DNA of 64,000 nucleotides from an uncultured Bacilli bacterium (GTDB lineage: Bacteria > Bacillota_I > Bacilli_A > RF39 > UBA660). The position numbers and the translations under genes were made by a program. Under the pieces are notes generated by a model. The model made no database searches. It had not been told where the DNA came from and saw only the letters and a list, made by a program, of their open reading frames with translations. Shown here in pieces: positions 27,071 to 35,637 of the stretch. The stretch spans positions 248,001 through 312,000 of the forward strand of contig CAKOON010000001.1 in assembly GCA_934098565.1 (NCBI GenBank). Direction: 5' to 3'. How positions within the stretch are numbered: position 1 is the first letter of the stretch; every line of letters starts with the position of its first letter.

Positions 27071-27376
27071 ATGAAACATTTTACAAAAGAAATGGTTGAT
27101 AGTTATGCTGATAAGTTACTTATTGGTTTGACTTTAGAAGAAAATAAAATGGTTTTAGATGAATTTGCAGAAATTGATAGAAATATTAATATAATTAATG
27201 CTATTCCTAATATTAAAGAAGTAGAGCCAATGAGTTATTGCTTGGATAATATGGAATGTCATTTAAACGATGACGAAGTTGAAGAAACAGTGCCAATTGA
27301 AGAGTTACTTCGCAATAGTGGGAAAACAGTTGGTAGAGAAGTTGAAGTTGTAAAGGTTGTTGGTGAGAATGCTTAA
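27071..27376 (+). CDS. gatC: Asp/Glu-tRNA(Asn/Gln) amidotransferase subunit C
   Basis: Small subunit that bridges GatA and GatB. 101 residues, with the GatC pattern LLIGLTLEENKMVLDEFAEIDRNINIINAIPN followed by the conserved EPMSYC and a VPIEELLRNSG stretch. It starts 8 bases after hisS with AGGTGAT upstream. It overlaps gatA by 8 bases. Confidence 0.93.
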   Translation: MKHFTKEMVDSYADKLLIGLTLEENKMVLDEFAEIDRNINIINAIPNIKEVEPMSYCLDNMECHLNDDEVEETVPIEELLRNSGKTVGREVEVVKVVGENA

Positions 27377-28829
27377 TGAACTAGATATTAAAAAATTACA
27401 TGAAATGCTTATTAAGGGAGAAATTACTTCTGAGGATTTAGTAAAAGAGTCATTAAATAAATCAAAAGATATTGAAGATAAATGTAATGCTTTTGCTCTT
27501 ATTTTAGATGATGCTAAAGGTAGTAAAGTTACAGATAATTTACTTAGTGGGATTCCTTATGGAATTAAGGATAATTATTCAACTAAAGATATTGAATCTT
27601 GTGCTTCAAGCAATACTTTAACTGGTTATATTCCTTTCTTTGATGCAACAGTTATTGAGAAATTAAAAAATGCTGGGGCGGTTGCTACTAATAAAACAGC
27701 TATGGATGAATTTGGCATGGGCGGTACAGGAACAACAGCTAAAACCGGTGCCATTAGAAATCCATGGGATACGAGAAGAATGTGTGCCGGCTCTTCTAGT
27801 GGTTCAGCGGCTGCCGTGGCAGCAGGTGTTTATCCTTACGCTTTAGGAAGCGATACAGGAGATTCTATTCGTAAGCCAGCTGCTTATTGTGGCATAGTTG
27901 GCTACAAACCTACTTACGGGATGATTTCTAGATATGGCTTGTTTCCTTTTGCTTCTAGTTTAGACCATTGCGGTGTTTTAACAAGAAATGTAGCGGATGC
28001 AGCAATTGTTACTGATGTAATTAAGGGTCAAGATGAAAAGGATATGACTTCTTGGAATAGTAGTAATATCAATTTGTATGCCAATTTAAAAGATGATTTA
28101 AAGACTAGAAAACTATGTTATGTAAAAGAAATTGTTTCTTTAGATAACTACGAGAATCCTAGTGAAGAATTAAAAAGTCATTTAAATAACTTTATGCAGG
28201 TTATTAATAATTTAAAAAATAAGGGGGTTGAAATCGAAGAAGTTAGCGTTGATAAAACGTTATTAGATGCAGTGGCTTCTTGCTATGTAGTAATTTCTTG
28301 TGCTGAGGCCACATCAAATATGTCTAATTTAACTGGGATTAACTTTGGTCCAAGAGGATGTGCTAATAACATTTATGAGGCAATGAAAGACCACCGTACT
28401 AAGGGTTTTTCTCCATTAATTAAGCGAAGATTCGTTATTGGTTCGTATGTTTTACAAAGAGAAAACCAAGATAAATACTTTAATAATGCTAAACGTGTTC
28501 GCCGATTAATTGTTAATAAGTGGAAAGAATTATTTAAAAATTATGATGCCGTTATTTTGCCTGTTGGCAGTGGTCCGGCTCCTTTCTTAGAAAAGTCACA
28601 AAACACTTTAGCAGGTGGGTCTAAAATTTTAGAAGAACATTTACAAATAGGAAACTTTGGTGGCTTTCCTTCAATCACAATCCCCGATGGTTTTGTAAAC
28701 GGATTACCAGTTGGTCTAAATATTACCGGGAATTGTTATGAAGACCAAACAGTTTTAAATATTGCTTACGGTATTGAAAAAACAATGAATTATAAAAATC
28801 AAATTGCCAAGGAGGTTTCTCATGAATAA
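27369..28829 (+). CDS. gatA: Asp/Glu-tRNA(Asn/Gln) amidotransferase subunit A
   Basis: Amidase subunit that releases ammonia from glutamine for transamidation of mischarged Glu-tRNA(Gln)/Asp-tRNA(Asn). 486 residues from ATG 27369. Amidase signature: catalytic Lys in GIPYGIKDNY, the first Ser in CAGSSSGSAAAVAAG and the nucleophile Ser in GSDTGDSIRKPAAYCG. The usual Bacillus text is GGSSGGSAAAVAAG and GSDTGGSIRQPAA; the SSSGS/TGDS variant is what I remember from Mollicutes. Overlaps with gatC and gatB (8 bases each) make a tightly coupled unit. Its presence implies the indirect route to Gln-tRNA and/or Asn-tRNA. Confidence 0.96.
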   Translation: MLNELDIKKLHEMLIKGEITSEDLVKESLNKSKDIEDKCNAFALILDDAKGSKVTDNLLSGIPYGIKDNYSTKDIESCASSNTLTGYIPFFDATVIEKLKNAGAVATNKTAMDEFGMGGTGTTAKTGAIRNPWDTRRMCAGSSSGSAAAVAAGVYPYALGSDTGDSIRKPAAYCGIVGYKPTYGMISRYGLFPFASSLDHCGVLTRNVADAAIVTDVIKGQDEKDMTSWNSSNINLYANLKDDLKTRKLCYVKEIVSLDNYENPSEELKSHLNNFMQVINNLKNKGVEIEEVSVDKTLLDAVASCYVVISCAEATSNMSNLTGINFGPRGCANNIYEAMKDHRTKGFSPLIKRRFVIGSYVLQRENQDKYFNNAKRVRRLIVNKWKELFKNYDAVILPVGSGPAPFLEKSQNTLAGGSKILEEHLQIGNFGGFPSITIPDGFVNGLPVGLNITGNCYEDQTVLNIAYGIEKTMNYKNQIAKEVSHE

Positions 28830-30246
28830 TGATTTACAACTTGTAGTTGGTATTGAAATGCACTGCGAATTAAAAAGTCATGCTAAAGCCTTTTCTAAAG
28901 GTATAAATGGTTTTAGCGATACAGCAAATGTCTTTGTTTCTCCAGTTGATATGGCTTTTCCCGGCACTTTACCAATTGTCAATAAAAAATGTGTTGGTCA
29001 TGCTATTAAAATGGCTCATATCTTAAATTGCCAAATTGCTGAGGTTATGCAGTTTGACCGTAAAAACTATTATTATCCGGATTTACCTAAAGGTTATCAG
29101 ATTACGCAATGCACTAATCCTGTAGGCATTAATGGAAAGTTAGAAATCCCCGTAGGAGAAGGTTCAATAGAAGTTTTAATTCATGATATCCATTTGGAAG
29201 AAGATACCGCTAGTTTGGACCATTTTGATAAGATGACAACAATCGATTATAACCGGGCTGGGGTGCCACTTTTAGAAATTGTTACTGAACCTTGCTTTAA
29301 TTCAGCTAAAGAAGTAATGGCTTTTTTAGAATATATTCGTGATTGTTATCGTTATTGTGATATTTCTGATGCTGATACGAAAAAAGGCCAAATTAGATGT
29401 GATGTTAATATCAATCTAAAAAAAGACGGTAAATATGTAACACCAAGAGTAGAAGTAAAAGGAGTTGACTTCCAAAATATTGAAGCTGCTATTAAATATG
29501 AAGAAGAAAGACAAAGAGAAGCTTATTTAAATCAAACAGAAGAGTTAATCCAAGAGACTAGAAGATTTGATGAGGGTACTAATACAACTATTGGAATGCG
29601 TAACAAAGAAGACGCTATTGATTATAAGTATTTCTTAGACCCTAATATCCCACCTTATAAGCTTGATAAGTCTTGGATAGGGGAATTAATCGATGAGATA
29701 CCTAAACTTCCTCTAGAGCGTTTAAAAATGTATACTAATGATTTAGGGCTTAATGAGTATGATGCCAATATTCTTATTAAGGATAGAAATATTGCGGATT
29801 ACTTTGAAAAGTGTGTTATAATAGGTATAGATTCTAAGATGGCGGCAAACTGGATAACAGTTAATATTGTAACCGAATTAAATAAAGATAATAGTAGTAT
29901 TAAAGACTTCTTTATTACTCCAGAGATGTTAAAACAGATAACGGATGCTATTAAAGATAAAACTTTATCAAATAAACAAGCTAAAGAAGTATTTAGCAAA
30001 GTTTTAGAATCCAAAAAAGAACCTAAAGAATTTATTTCTAAAGAAAACGCTCAGATATCTGATGAATTAGTTCTAAGAACAATGATAATAGATATAATTA
30101 AGAATAATGAAGAGCAGAGAATAGCTTACTTAAATGGACGCACTAATCTTTTTGATTATTTTGTTGGGCAAGTGATGAAGCAAACTAAAGGAAAAGCTAA
30201 TCCAGTTATGACTAAACAAATTTTAAAAGAAGAATTAGAAAAATAA
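28822..30246 (+). CDS. gatB: Asp/Glu-tRNA(Asn/Gln) amidotransferase subunit B
   Basis: The kinase/transamidase subunit that activates the tRNA-bound Glu or Asp. 474 residues from ATG 28822, with AAGGAGG 7 bases upstream. Motifs: VVGIEMHCELKS, FDRKNYYYPDLPKGYQITQ, IHLEEDTA, DYNRAGVPLLEIVTEP, ISDADTKKGQIRCDVNI and FQNIEAAIKYE. The C-terminal tRNA-binding GatB/YqeY domain covers about 330-474. Last gene of hisS-gatCAB. Confidence 0.97.
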   Translation: MNNDLQLVVGIEMHCELKSHAKAFSKGINGFSDTANVFVSPVDMAFPGTLPIVNKKCVGHAIKMAHILNCQIAEVMQFDRKNYYYPDLPKGYQITQCTNPVGINGKLEIPVGEGSIEVLIHDIHLEEDTASLDHFDKMTTIDYNRAGVPLLEIVTEPCFNSAKEVMAFLEYIRDCYRYCDISDADTKKGQIRCDVNINLKKDGKYVTPRVEVKGVDFQNIEAAIKYEEERQREAYLNQTEELIQETRRFDEGTNTTIGMRNKEDAIDYKYFLDPNIPPYKLDKSWIGELIDEIPKLPLERLKMYTNDLGLNEYDANILIKDRNIADYFEKCVIIGIDSKMAANWITVNIVTELNKDNSSIKDFFITPEMLKQITDAIKDKTLSNKQAKEVFSKVLESKKEPKEFISKENAQISDELVLRTMIIDIIKNNEEQRIAYLNGRTNLFDYFVGQVMKQTKGKANPVMTKQILKEELEK

Positions 30247-30303
30247 CATATTTAGGTATGAAAGAATAAATTATGGGTAAATAATAAGACTAGGAGGTCT
30301 TAA

Positions 30304-31116
30304 ATGAAAAAGAAAGTAATTAGTATTTTCCTGATAGGATTTATATCAGTAATTACAATTATAATCCCTATAACTTTAAATATGAAGAATAATAAAACTT
30401 ATGAAAGTATTGTTGTTGTGCCAAATATTGATACTTATAAGACTTTGACGGCTTATGATATTGCCGAAAATAAAATAAATGAAAATATTATGGCTAAAGA
30501 GAAAACTTATGAATTTTATGCGATGATGTTTGGCATTGATTATAATACTTTGCTTAGTGAGATAAGAAGTGCTAATAAGACTAGTTTTAATGAATTAGAT
30601 TTATTACAGACAGGAAATAATAAAGCTTCTTTTGATGCTGCTTTATTAGAGTTTATTACTAATTTAGAGACTAATAAGAGCGAATTATTTAAAAGAAATT
30701 ATTCTTATAAAGATTGTTCAAAAGAATATATTTATAATCTAATTGAATATTTTGTTTCTTTAAACCCAAGTGTTGATTTAAAGACAGCTAAAGCCATTAC
30801 TTGGATTGAAACAGGCAATTTAGGAGCCCAAAGCATGTTGAATAAAAATAATATCTTTGGAGGTATGAGTAATGGGAGATTAACTACTTATCCATCTATT
30901 GAATATGGTGTTTATAAATATGTTATGCTTCTTAAGAATAGTTACTTTGATCAAGGCTTACAAACGGTTGAACAGATTGGCTATAAATATAATCCGTTAA
31001 CAGTTGATGGCGTTAAGATAGCTAATCCAACTTGGGTAAGTAATGTTAATAGCTATCGTAATAAATTTAGTAGTGAAGTTAAGATTACTTCAGTTGAAAA
31101 ATTATTAAACCTATAA
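30304..31116 (+). CDS. Exported glucosaminidase-like peptidoglycan hydrolase
   Basis: 270 residues with an N-terminal membrane/signal helix (about 5-26). The C-terminal 130 residues (AKAITWIETGNLG, then NNIFGGMSNGRLTTYPSIEYGVYKYV and NPTWVSNVNSY) follow the lysozyme-like endo-beta-N-acetylglucosaminidase pattern. The Glu in WIETGN is a good candidate for the catalytic acid, and NNIFGG corresponds to the NNLFGI-type motif. It probably trims wall glycan outside the cell. Start ATG 30304 has TAGGAGG upstream. A terminator follows. Confidence 0.75.
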   Translation: MKKKVISIFLIGFISVITIIIPITLNMKNNKTYESIVVVPNIDTYKTLTAYDIAENKINENIMAKEKTYEFYAMMFGIDYNTLLSEIRSANKTSFNELDLLQTGNNKASFDAALLEFITNLETNKSELFKRNYSYKDCSKEYIYNLIEYFVSLNPSVDLKTAKAITWIETGNLGAQSMLNKNNIFGGMSNGRLTTYPSIEYGVYKYVMLLKNSYFDQGLQTVEQIGYKYNPLTVDGVKIANPTWVSNVNSYRNKFSSEVKITSVEKLLNL

Positions 31117-31119
31117 TGT

Positions 31120-31150
31120 AAAATGGCTACCATAGTAGTCATTTTATTTT
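31120..31150 (+). terminator. Intrinsic terminator
   Basis: AAAATGGCTAC (31120-31130) pairs with GTAGTCATTTT (31135-31145, one G-T pair), followed by ATTTT. Confidence 0.8.
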
Positions 31151-31198
31151 GGAAAAAATAAAAAATTGCTTAAAAAAGTTTATCTTTTAAGAGGTAGA

Positions 31199-31207
31199 TG
31201 ATATAAT
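31199..31207 (+). promoter_or_regulatory. Extended -10 promoter element TGATATAAT
   Basis: TG-A-TATAAT at 31199-31207 with only a weak -35 (TTTATC, 31179-31184). It lies 31 bases before the HerA-like gene. Confidence 0.55.
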
Positions 31208-31238
31208 TTATTTATAAGAAGAATAAAGGAGAATAAAG

Positions 31239-33002
31239 ATGTTTGGAAAAATTAAATATATAACAGAGGGAGAAGCTCATGTTGAATCCCTAATTCAACC
31301 TGGCCAAGACGTTGATTTAATGAATAATAATGTTGTTTTTGAAGCTGAAAATCAACGAATTTTAGGTGAGGTTGAAGAAGTTAATGATGAAATTATTAAA
31401 ATAAGATTTTTAGGAGAGTTTATTGGTAGCAAATATATAAGTGGTGTTATTAGAAAACCTGTTTTGTCATCTAAAATTAGGCAAATAAATGATGAAGAAC
31501 TTCAAAGTTTAATGGGGTCATATAACGATAAAACTTTTATTCTAGGTAATTCAGCAATTTATAAAGGCCATACTGTTTATGTAGATATCAATGATTTATT
31601 ATCAAATCATATGGCAATTTTCGGTAATTCTGGGTCCGGTAAATCTTGTGGCGTAGCCCGCATGGTACAAAATTTGTTTTCTAATCCAAATTTTATTGCT
31701 TATAACGCTAATATATTTATTTTTGATGCCTATGGTGAATATAAAACAGCCTTTTCAAAATTGAATGAGTTGAATGCTAATTATAGTTATAAATTCATAA
31801 CAACCAATCCGACTGACTCAACAGACCAAAGACTGTCAATACCGGTGCATTTATTAACACTAGATGATATGACTTTGTTATTACAGGTTTCCAGTCATAT
31901 ACAAATCCCAATTATTGAAAGAGCTTTAAAATTAGCGAAAGTTTTTGCTGACGTTTCTGATGAGGCTACAATGTATAAAAATCATTTAATTGCTAAAGCA
32001 CTACTAGCTATTTTGTTTAGTAATGAGACAACAAAAGAAAAGAAAAATGAGGTATTTCAAGTAATCCAAGTTTGCCACACAAATGAATTTAACTTTGATA
32101 CTGATATACCTGGAGTAGGGTACACGAGAAAATTTAGCGATTGCTTTGAAATTGATTCCCATGGGAATTTTGGTGAATCAGTATTAATTAATGAATATAT
32201 TTTAAAGTTTATTAATGACGATTTAGAAGGCAAAATTTCAACTAAACCGGTTTATTATACTTTAAAAGACTTTGCTAGTGCCCTAGAATTTACTTTAATA
32301 AGTGAAGGATTTTTACATAATGAAGCTATCAGGGATGATGCAAGTATCTTAAAGGTAAGATTGAATTCTATTTTAAATAGTAATGTTGGTTCTTATTTTA
32401 ATTACCCCAATTATATTACTTTAGAACAATATATTGCGTCTTTAGTAGCAACTTCAAATCGAAAAAAAGCCCAAATTATTAATATAAATTTAGAGGATAT
32501 GGATGATACTTATGCAAAAGTATTAGTCAAAATTTATGCCCGTATGTTTTTTGAATTTGCTAAATCTCGTACACAAAGAGCCAGCATACCATTTCATTTA
32601 TTTTTAGAAGAGGCTCACCGTTATGTTTCTAAAGATGCTGATACTTTCCTATTGGGATATAATATTTTTGAAAGGATTGCTAAAGAGGGCAGAAAATATG
32701 GAGTCTTATTAAATATTATTTCTCAAAGACCAGTTGAAATTAGTGATACCGTAATATCTCAGTGTAGTAACTTCTTAATATTTAAAATGACCCATCCTAA
32801 GGATATTGAATATATTAGAACTATGCTTCCCAATATAAGCCAAGATGTTATCGAAAAGCAAAAAGTTTTACAACCAGGCAATTGCGTTGGCTTTGGGGGT
32901 GCCTTTAAATTGCCAATGATTATTAAGTTGGAAATGCCAAATCCAATGCCTTATTCAACTAACTGTAATGTCAGTGAAAGATGGAGAATTCATAACAATT
33001 AG
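31239..33002 (+). CDS. HerA/VirB4-like ATPase (DUF87 family)
   Basis: 587 residues. An N-terminal HAS-barrel-like beta region (about 1-100: ITEGEAHVESLIQPGQDVDL) is followed by an FtsK/HerA-type motor: Walker A FGNSGSGKSCG near 129, IFIFDAYGEYKTAF just after, Walker B FHLFLEEAHRY near 460, and the sensor-like LNIISQRPVEISDTVISQC. Related proteins are DNA translocases that work with nucleases (NurA) in archaeal repair or in SIR2-HerA-type defence. No nuclease gene is adjacent here, so this looks like a stand-alone housekeeping or orphan motor. It lies directly upstream of 6S RNA. Confidence 0.8.
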   Translation: MFGKIKYITEGEAHVESLIQPGQDVDLMNNNVVFEAENQRILGEVEEVNDEIIKIRFLGEFIGSKYISGVIRKPVLSSKIRQINDEELQSLMGSYNDKTFILGNSAIYKGHTVYVDINDLLSNHMAIFGNSGSGKSCGVARMVQNLFSNPNFIAYNANIFIFDAYGEYKTAFSKLNELNANYSYKFITTNPTDSTDQRLSIPVHLLTLDDMTLLLQVSSHIQIPIIERALKLAKVFADVSDEATMYKNHLIAKALLAILFSNETTKEKKNEVFQVIQVCHTNEFNFDTDIPGVGYTRKFSDCFEIDSHGNFGESVLINEYILKFINDDLEGKISTKPVYYTLKDFASALEFTLISEGFLHNEAIRDDASILKVRLNSILNSNVGSYFNYPNYITLEQYIASLVATSNRKKAQIININLEDMDDTYAKVLVKIYARMFFEFAKSRTQRASIPFHLFLEEAHRYVSKDADTFLLGYNIFERIAKEGRKYGVLLNIISQRPVEISDTVISQCSNFLIFKMTHPKDIEYIRTMLPNISQDVIEKQKVLQPGNCVGFGGAFKLPMIIKLEMPNPMPYSTNCNVSERWRIHNN

Positions 33003-33070
33003 AATAATTTTAAAGATTTGCAAGCACTGAAAAATGTCGAAAAGATAAGGCTAAAATTAGTTAAAAGGTC

Positions 33071-33099
33071 TTGCTTATCATAGCCTATTATGATACACT
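33071..33099 (+). promoter_or_regulatory. Promoter of 6S RNA, TTGCTT-17-TACACT
   Basis: -35 TTGCTT 33071-33076 and -10 TACACT 33094-33099, extended by TGA upstream, with a 17-base spacer. The start is predicted near 33106, the first base of the closing stem. Confidence 0.8.
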
Positions 33100-33105
33100 T
33101 AAATT

Positions 33106-33274
33106 GCCAAAGGAAAATGGTTTGTTTACATAAAACCGAGTAAGTGATTATACGGGAATCTAATTAAATTGTGGTGTTGAATACTTGAACTTTTCAAGGA
33201 TCCTAAAACAATTTATGTGTATACCCACCTGCGATAAGCGGGCTTTTATCACAATAGACCACCCTTTGGTTTTT
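33106..33274 (+). ncRNA. ssrS: 6S RNA
   Basis: A non-coding 170-base transcript with the rod-like fold of 6S RNA, the RNA that binds housekeeping RNA polymerase by mimicking an open promoter. Pairings seen: CCAAAGG (33107-33113) with CCTTTGG (33263-33269) and TGGT with ACCA; GTGAT (33144-33148) with ATCAC (33248-33252); AAATTGT (33166-33172) with ACAATTT (33208-33214); apical CTTGAA with TTCAAG (33184-33198). The unpaired centre contains CCCACCTGC-GATAA-GCGGG, a small hairpin typical of the Firmicute 6S bubble. The closing stem plus TTTTT (33270-33274) acts as terminator. In Bacillus the 6S-1 gene lies next to yrvM-yrvN, homologues of the tcdA and rarA genes that follow here. Confidence 0.85.
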
Positions 33275-33290
33275 ATATGGAGAAATTTAG

Positions 33291-33977
33291 ATGGAACAGT
33301 ATGCAAGAATTTTAAAATTAATTAATGCCGACCAATTAGCCTCTATCCAAAATAAGAAAGTGGTGATTGTTGGCGTTGGTGGAGTAGGTGGCTTTGCCTT
33401 AGAAACTTTAGTTCGTTTTGGTATTAAAAACATTTCAGTTATCGATAACGATACGGTAGATATAACGAATTTAAATCGCCAGATTATAAGCGATTATAAT
33501 GTTTTAGGCCAAAACAAAGTAGAGATAGCATTACAAAGGGCTTTAAGCATTAATCCGAATGGCAATTTTAGAGGTGATAATGTATTCTTAAATCAAGATA
33601 ACTTGGCTGAATTTATTCCTAATGACTCTGATTATATTTTAGACTGCTGTGATACTGTTACCACAAAAATAGCTTTAATCAAATTTGCTAAGGAAAGAAA
33701 TATTCCTATTATTTGCGCAATGGGAACGGGTAATAGATTAGACCCTAGTAAAATATCAGTTACAGATATTTATAAAACTAATAATGACCCTTTAGCTAAA
33801 ATAATGCGCAGACTTTGTAAAGACAATAACGTAAAAAAATTAGAAGTTGTTACAAGTAGTGAGCTACCTGTAAAGACACATGATAGAACCCCTGGTTCAA
33901 CTCCTTTTGTTCCTAGTGTTGCAGGAATATTTATGGCTAGTTATGTAGTTAATAAATGGTTAAAAGACTTAAAGTAA
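33291..33977 (+). CDS. tcdA: tRNA threonylcarbamoyladenosine dehydratase (TcdA/YrvM)
   Basis: An E1-like enzyme that cyclises t6A37 of tRNA to ct6A using ATP. 228 residues. Motifs: VVIVGVGGVGGFALETLVRFGI (nucleotide-binding GxGGxG at about 26-31), VIDNDTVDITNLNRQI with the ATP-binding Arg, CCDTVTTKIALI, and near the end PGSTPFVPSVAGIFMASYV. It starts 16 bases after the 6S RNA T tract, with GGAGAA upstream, so read-through from the 6S promoter may feed it. Confidence 0.93.
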   Translation: MEQYARILKLINADQLASIQNKKVVIVGVGGVGGFALETLVRFGIKNISVIDNDTVDITNLNRQIISDYNVLGQNKVEIALQRALSINPNGNFRGDNVFLNQDNLAEFIPNDSDYILDCCDTVTTKIALIKFAKERNIPIICAMGTGNRLDPSKISVTDIYKTNNDPLAKIMRRLCKDNNVKKLEVVTSSELPVKTHDRTPGSTPFVPSVAGIFMASYVVNKWLKDLK

Positions 33978-34023
33978 GAAAAAGAAACTAATAATTGATA
34001 AATTCTCAGGTAGAGTCATTATC

Positions 34024-35223
34024 TTATTTAGTTTCTTTTTTCATTTCCTGATTGCCAAAATTAAGAGAGTCTTCATATTTACTACGTTTAGGATAGTAAT
34101 ATTTTTTATTCTTTATGACATCAGGTAAATATTGCTGTTTTACCCAGTATTTAGGATAATCATGAGGATATTTATAATCAGGTGAGCTGGTTTTTATGTG
34201 TTCAGGCACTTCACCAGTAGAGCCACTTCTAATGTCATTTAAAGCATTGTCAATTGCCTTTTCACTGGAGTTACTTTTAGGAGAAAGAGCCATTTCTAAA
34301 ACAACTTGTGCTAAAGGAATACGCGCTTCGGGTAAGCCTAATAATTCGGCGGCGTGGATAGCCGCCATAACTTTTGGACCAATGGATGGATTGGCAAGTC
34401 CAATGTCTTCATAGGCAATAACACTCATCCGACGATAAATAATGTCTAAATCTTCGGCTTCAATTAATCTCCCTAAATAGTAGATAGCAGCATCGGCATC
34501 GCTTCCGCGAATTGATTTTTGAAAGGCTGAAATGATGTCGTAATGACCATCATCATCCTTGTCAAAAAATACAGATGGTTTCGAACTAATACTTTTAATA
34601 GTCTCAATGGTTATTTTTTTATCGATGACCGTCATACTCGCCACATCTAGTAAGTTGATGGCAGTCCTAACATCACCACTACTAAGTTTAGCGATAGCAG
34701 GATAAACTTCATCAGAAACGATTAAACTTTCGCCAGAGCTAACATGTTTTAAACATTTAATAATATCTTCTTGTCCTAATGGCTTTAATTCAAAAATTTG
34801 ACAGCGACTTCTAATAGCAGGATTAATTTTGTGATAAGGATTACTAGTTGTTAAGCCAATTAGAATTATTAAGCCAGATTCAATGTGAGGAAGTAAAATG
34901 TCTTGTTTATCTTTATTCATTATGTGAATTTCATCTACTACCAGGATTAAATCTTTATACATTTTGGCTTCTTCAATAGCAATTAAGAAGTCTTCTTTTT
35001 TAGAAGAAGTAGCGTTTAAAAATTTATATTTCTTATTATATGAATTAACAATGGCATAGGCAATTGAAGTTTTGCCAATACCAGGTTTACCATATAAAAT
35101 CATTGAAAATATTTTTTGATTTTGAACCATGTTAGATAAAATTTTGTTAGGCCCAATTAAGTGCTGCTGACCAACAACCTCATCTAGAGATTTAGGACGA
35201 TATTTATTTGCTAGTGTTTCCAT
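34024..35223 (-). CDS. rarA: Replication-associated recombination protein A (RarA/MgsA)
   Basis: A clamp-loader-like AAA+ ATPase acting at stalled replication forks. 399 residues: LANKYRPKSLDEVVGQQHLIG, Walker A YGKPGIGKTSIAYAI near 45, Walker B LVVDEIHIMNK near 95, arginine-finger region NPAIRSRCQIFEL, and the RarA-specific C-terminal part GSDADAAIYYLGRLIEAEDL, then RRMSVIAYEDIGLANP and the end region YPHDYPKYWVKQQYLPD. It faces tcdA tail to tail. Two minus-strand TATAAT boxes lie upstream at 35298-35303 and 35308-35313. Confidence 0.96.
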   Translation of the reverse strand: METLANKYRPKSLDEVVGQQHLIGPNKILSNMVQNQKIFSMILYGKPGIGKTSIAYAIVNSYNKKYKFLNATSSKKEDFLIAIEEAKMYKDLILVVDEIHIMNKDKQDILLPHIESGLIILIGLTTSNPYHKINPAIRSRCQIFELKPLGQEDIIKCLKHVSSGESLIVSDEVYPAIAKLSSGDVRTAINLLDVASMTVIDKKITIETIKSISSKPSVFFDKDDDGHYDIISAFQKSIRGSDADAAIYYLGRLIEAEDLDIIYRRMSVIAYEDIGLANPSIGPKVMAAIHAAELLGLPEARIPLAQVVLEMALSPKSNSSEKAIDNALNDIRSGSTGEVPEHIKTSSPDYKYPHDYPKYWVKQQYLPDVIKNKKYYYPKRSKYEDSLNFGNQEMKKETK

Positions 35224-35637
35224 ATTTTATATTTTGATAGCTTTTTATCAATTTGCCTTTCTGTAGAATATTTAACTTTAAATTTTTATCAATACTTATT
35301 ATAACACATTATAGCGATTTTTTTTAAAACTTTGTGCTTTGATATGTATCTTTGGCTCTTGCTTTTCTTGTTTTCTATAAGTGTAATTAAAGCTTCTTCA
35401 AAATGTTTATTTAAAAAGTATTAACTATTTTTAAATATAAAAATTTCTTCAGAACAAGGATAATATGATAAAATTAATAAGAGAATAGAGAATAAAAGGA
35501 ATAATAAAAAAGCAAGGGAGAAAGGCAACGGTCATAAAGATTAATGGAAAACGGGAGTAATCATTAATAAATAATTAAGTACTAAGTTAAGAAATAAATT
35601 TCAGCTAAAGGTTGTAATTAAAGGAGAATATGGATTT
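35224..35637. other. 414-base gap between divergent rarA and xerD-like genes
   Basis: Very AT-rich. Contains the two minus-strand TATAAT boxes for rarA and a purine-rich stretch (about 35470-35560) upstream of the recombinase gene, whose ribosome site AAAGGAG lies at about 35620. No convincing gene, RNA fold or terminator was seen. Confidence 0.6.

Noticed and set aside
33003..33290. tmRNA or RNase P RNA in this gap
   Set aside because: No Ala-tRNA-like end or P4 motif; the rod-like fold, bubble sequence and gene order fit 6S RNA.
31239..35223. Defence island (HerA ATPase, E1-like enzyme, AAA+ protein, recombinase)
   Set aside because: The E1-like and AAA+ genes are housekeeping TcdA and RarA in Bacillus-like order, and XerD is chromosomal type; no nuclease, toxin or CBASS partner is present.
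35344..35415. 23-codon plus-strand frame (MYLWLLLFLF...)
   Set aside because: No ribosome site and no promoter; likely chance in AT-rich DNA.
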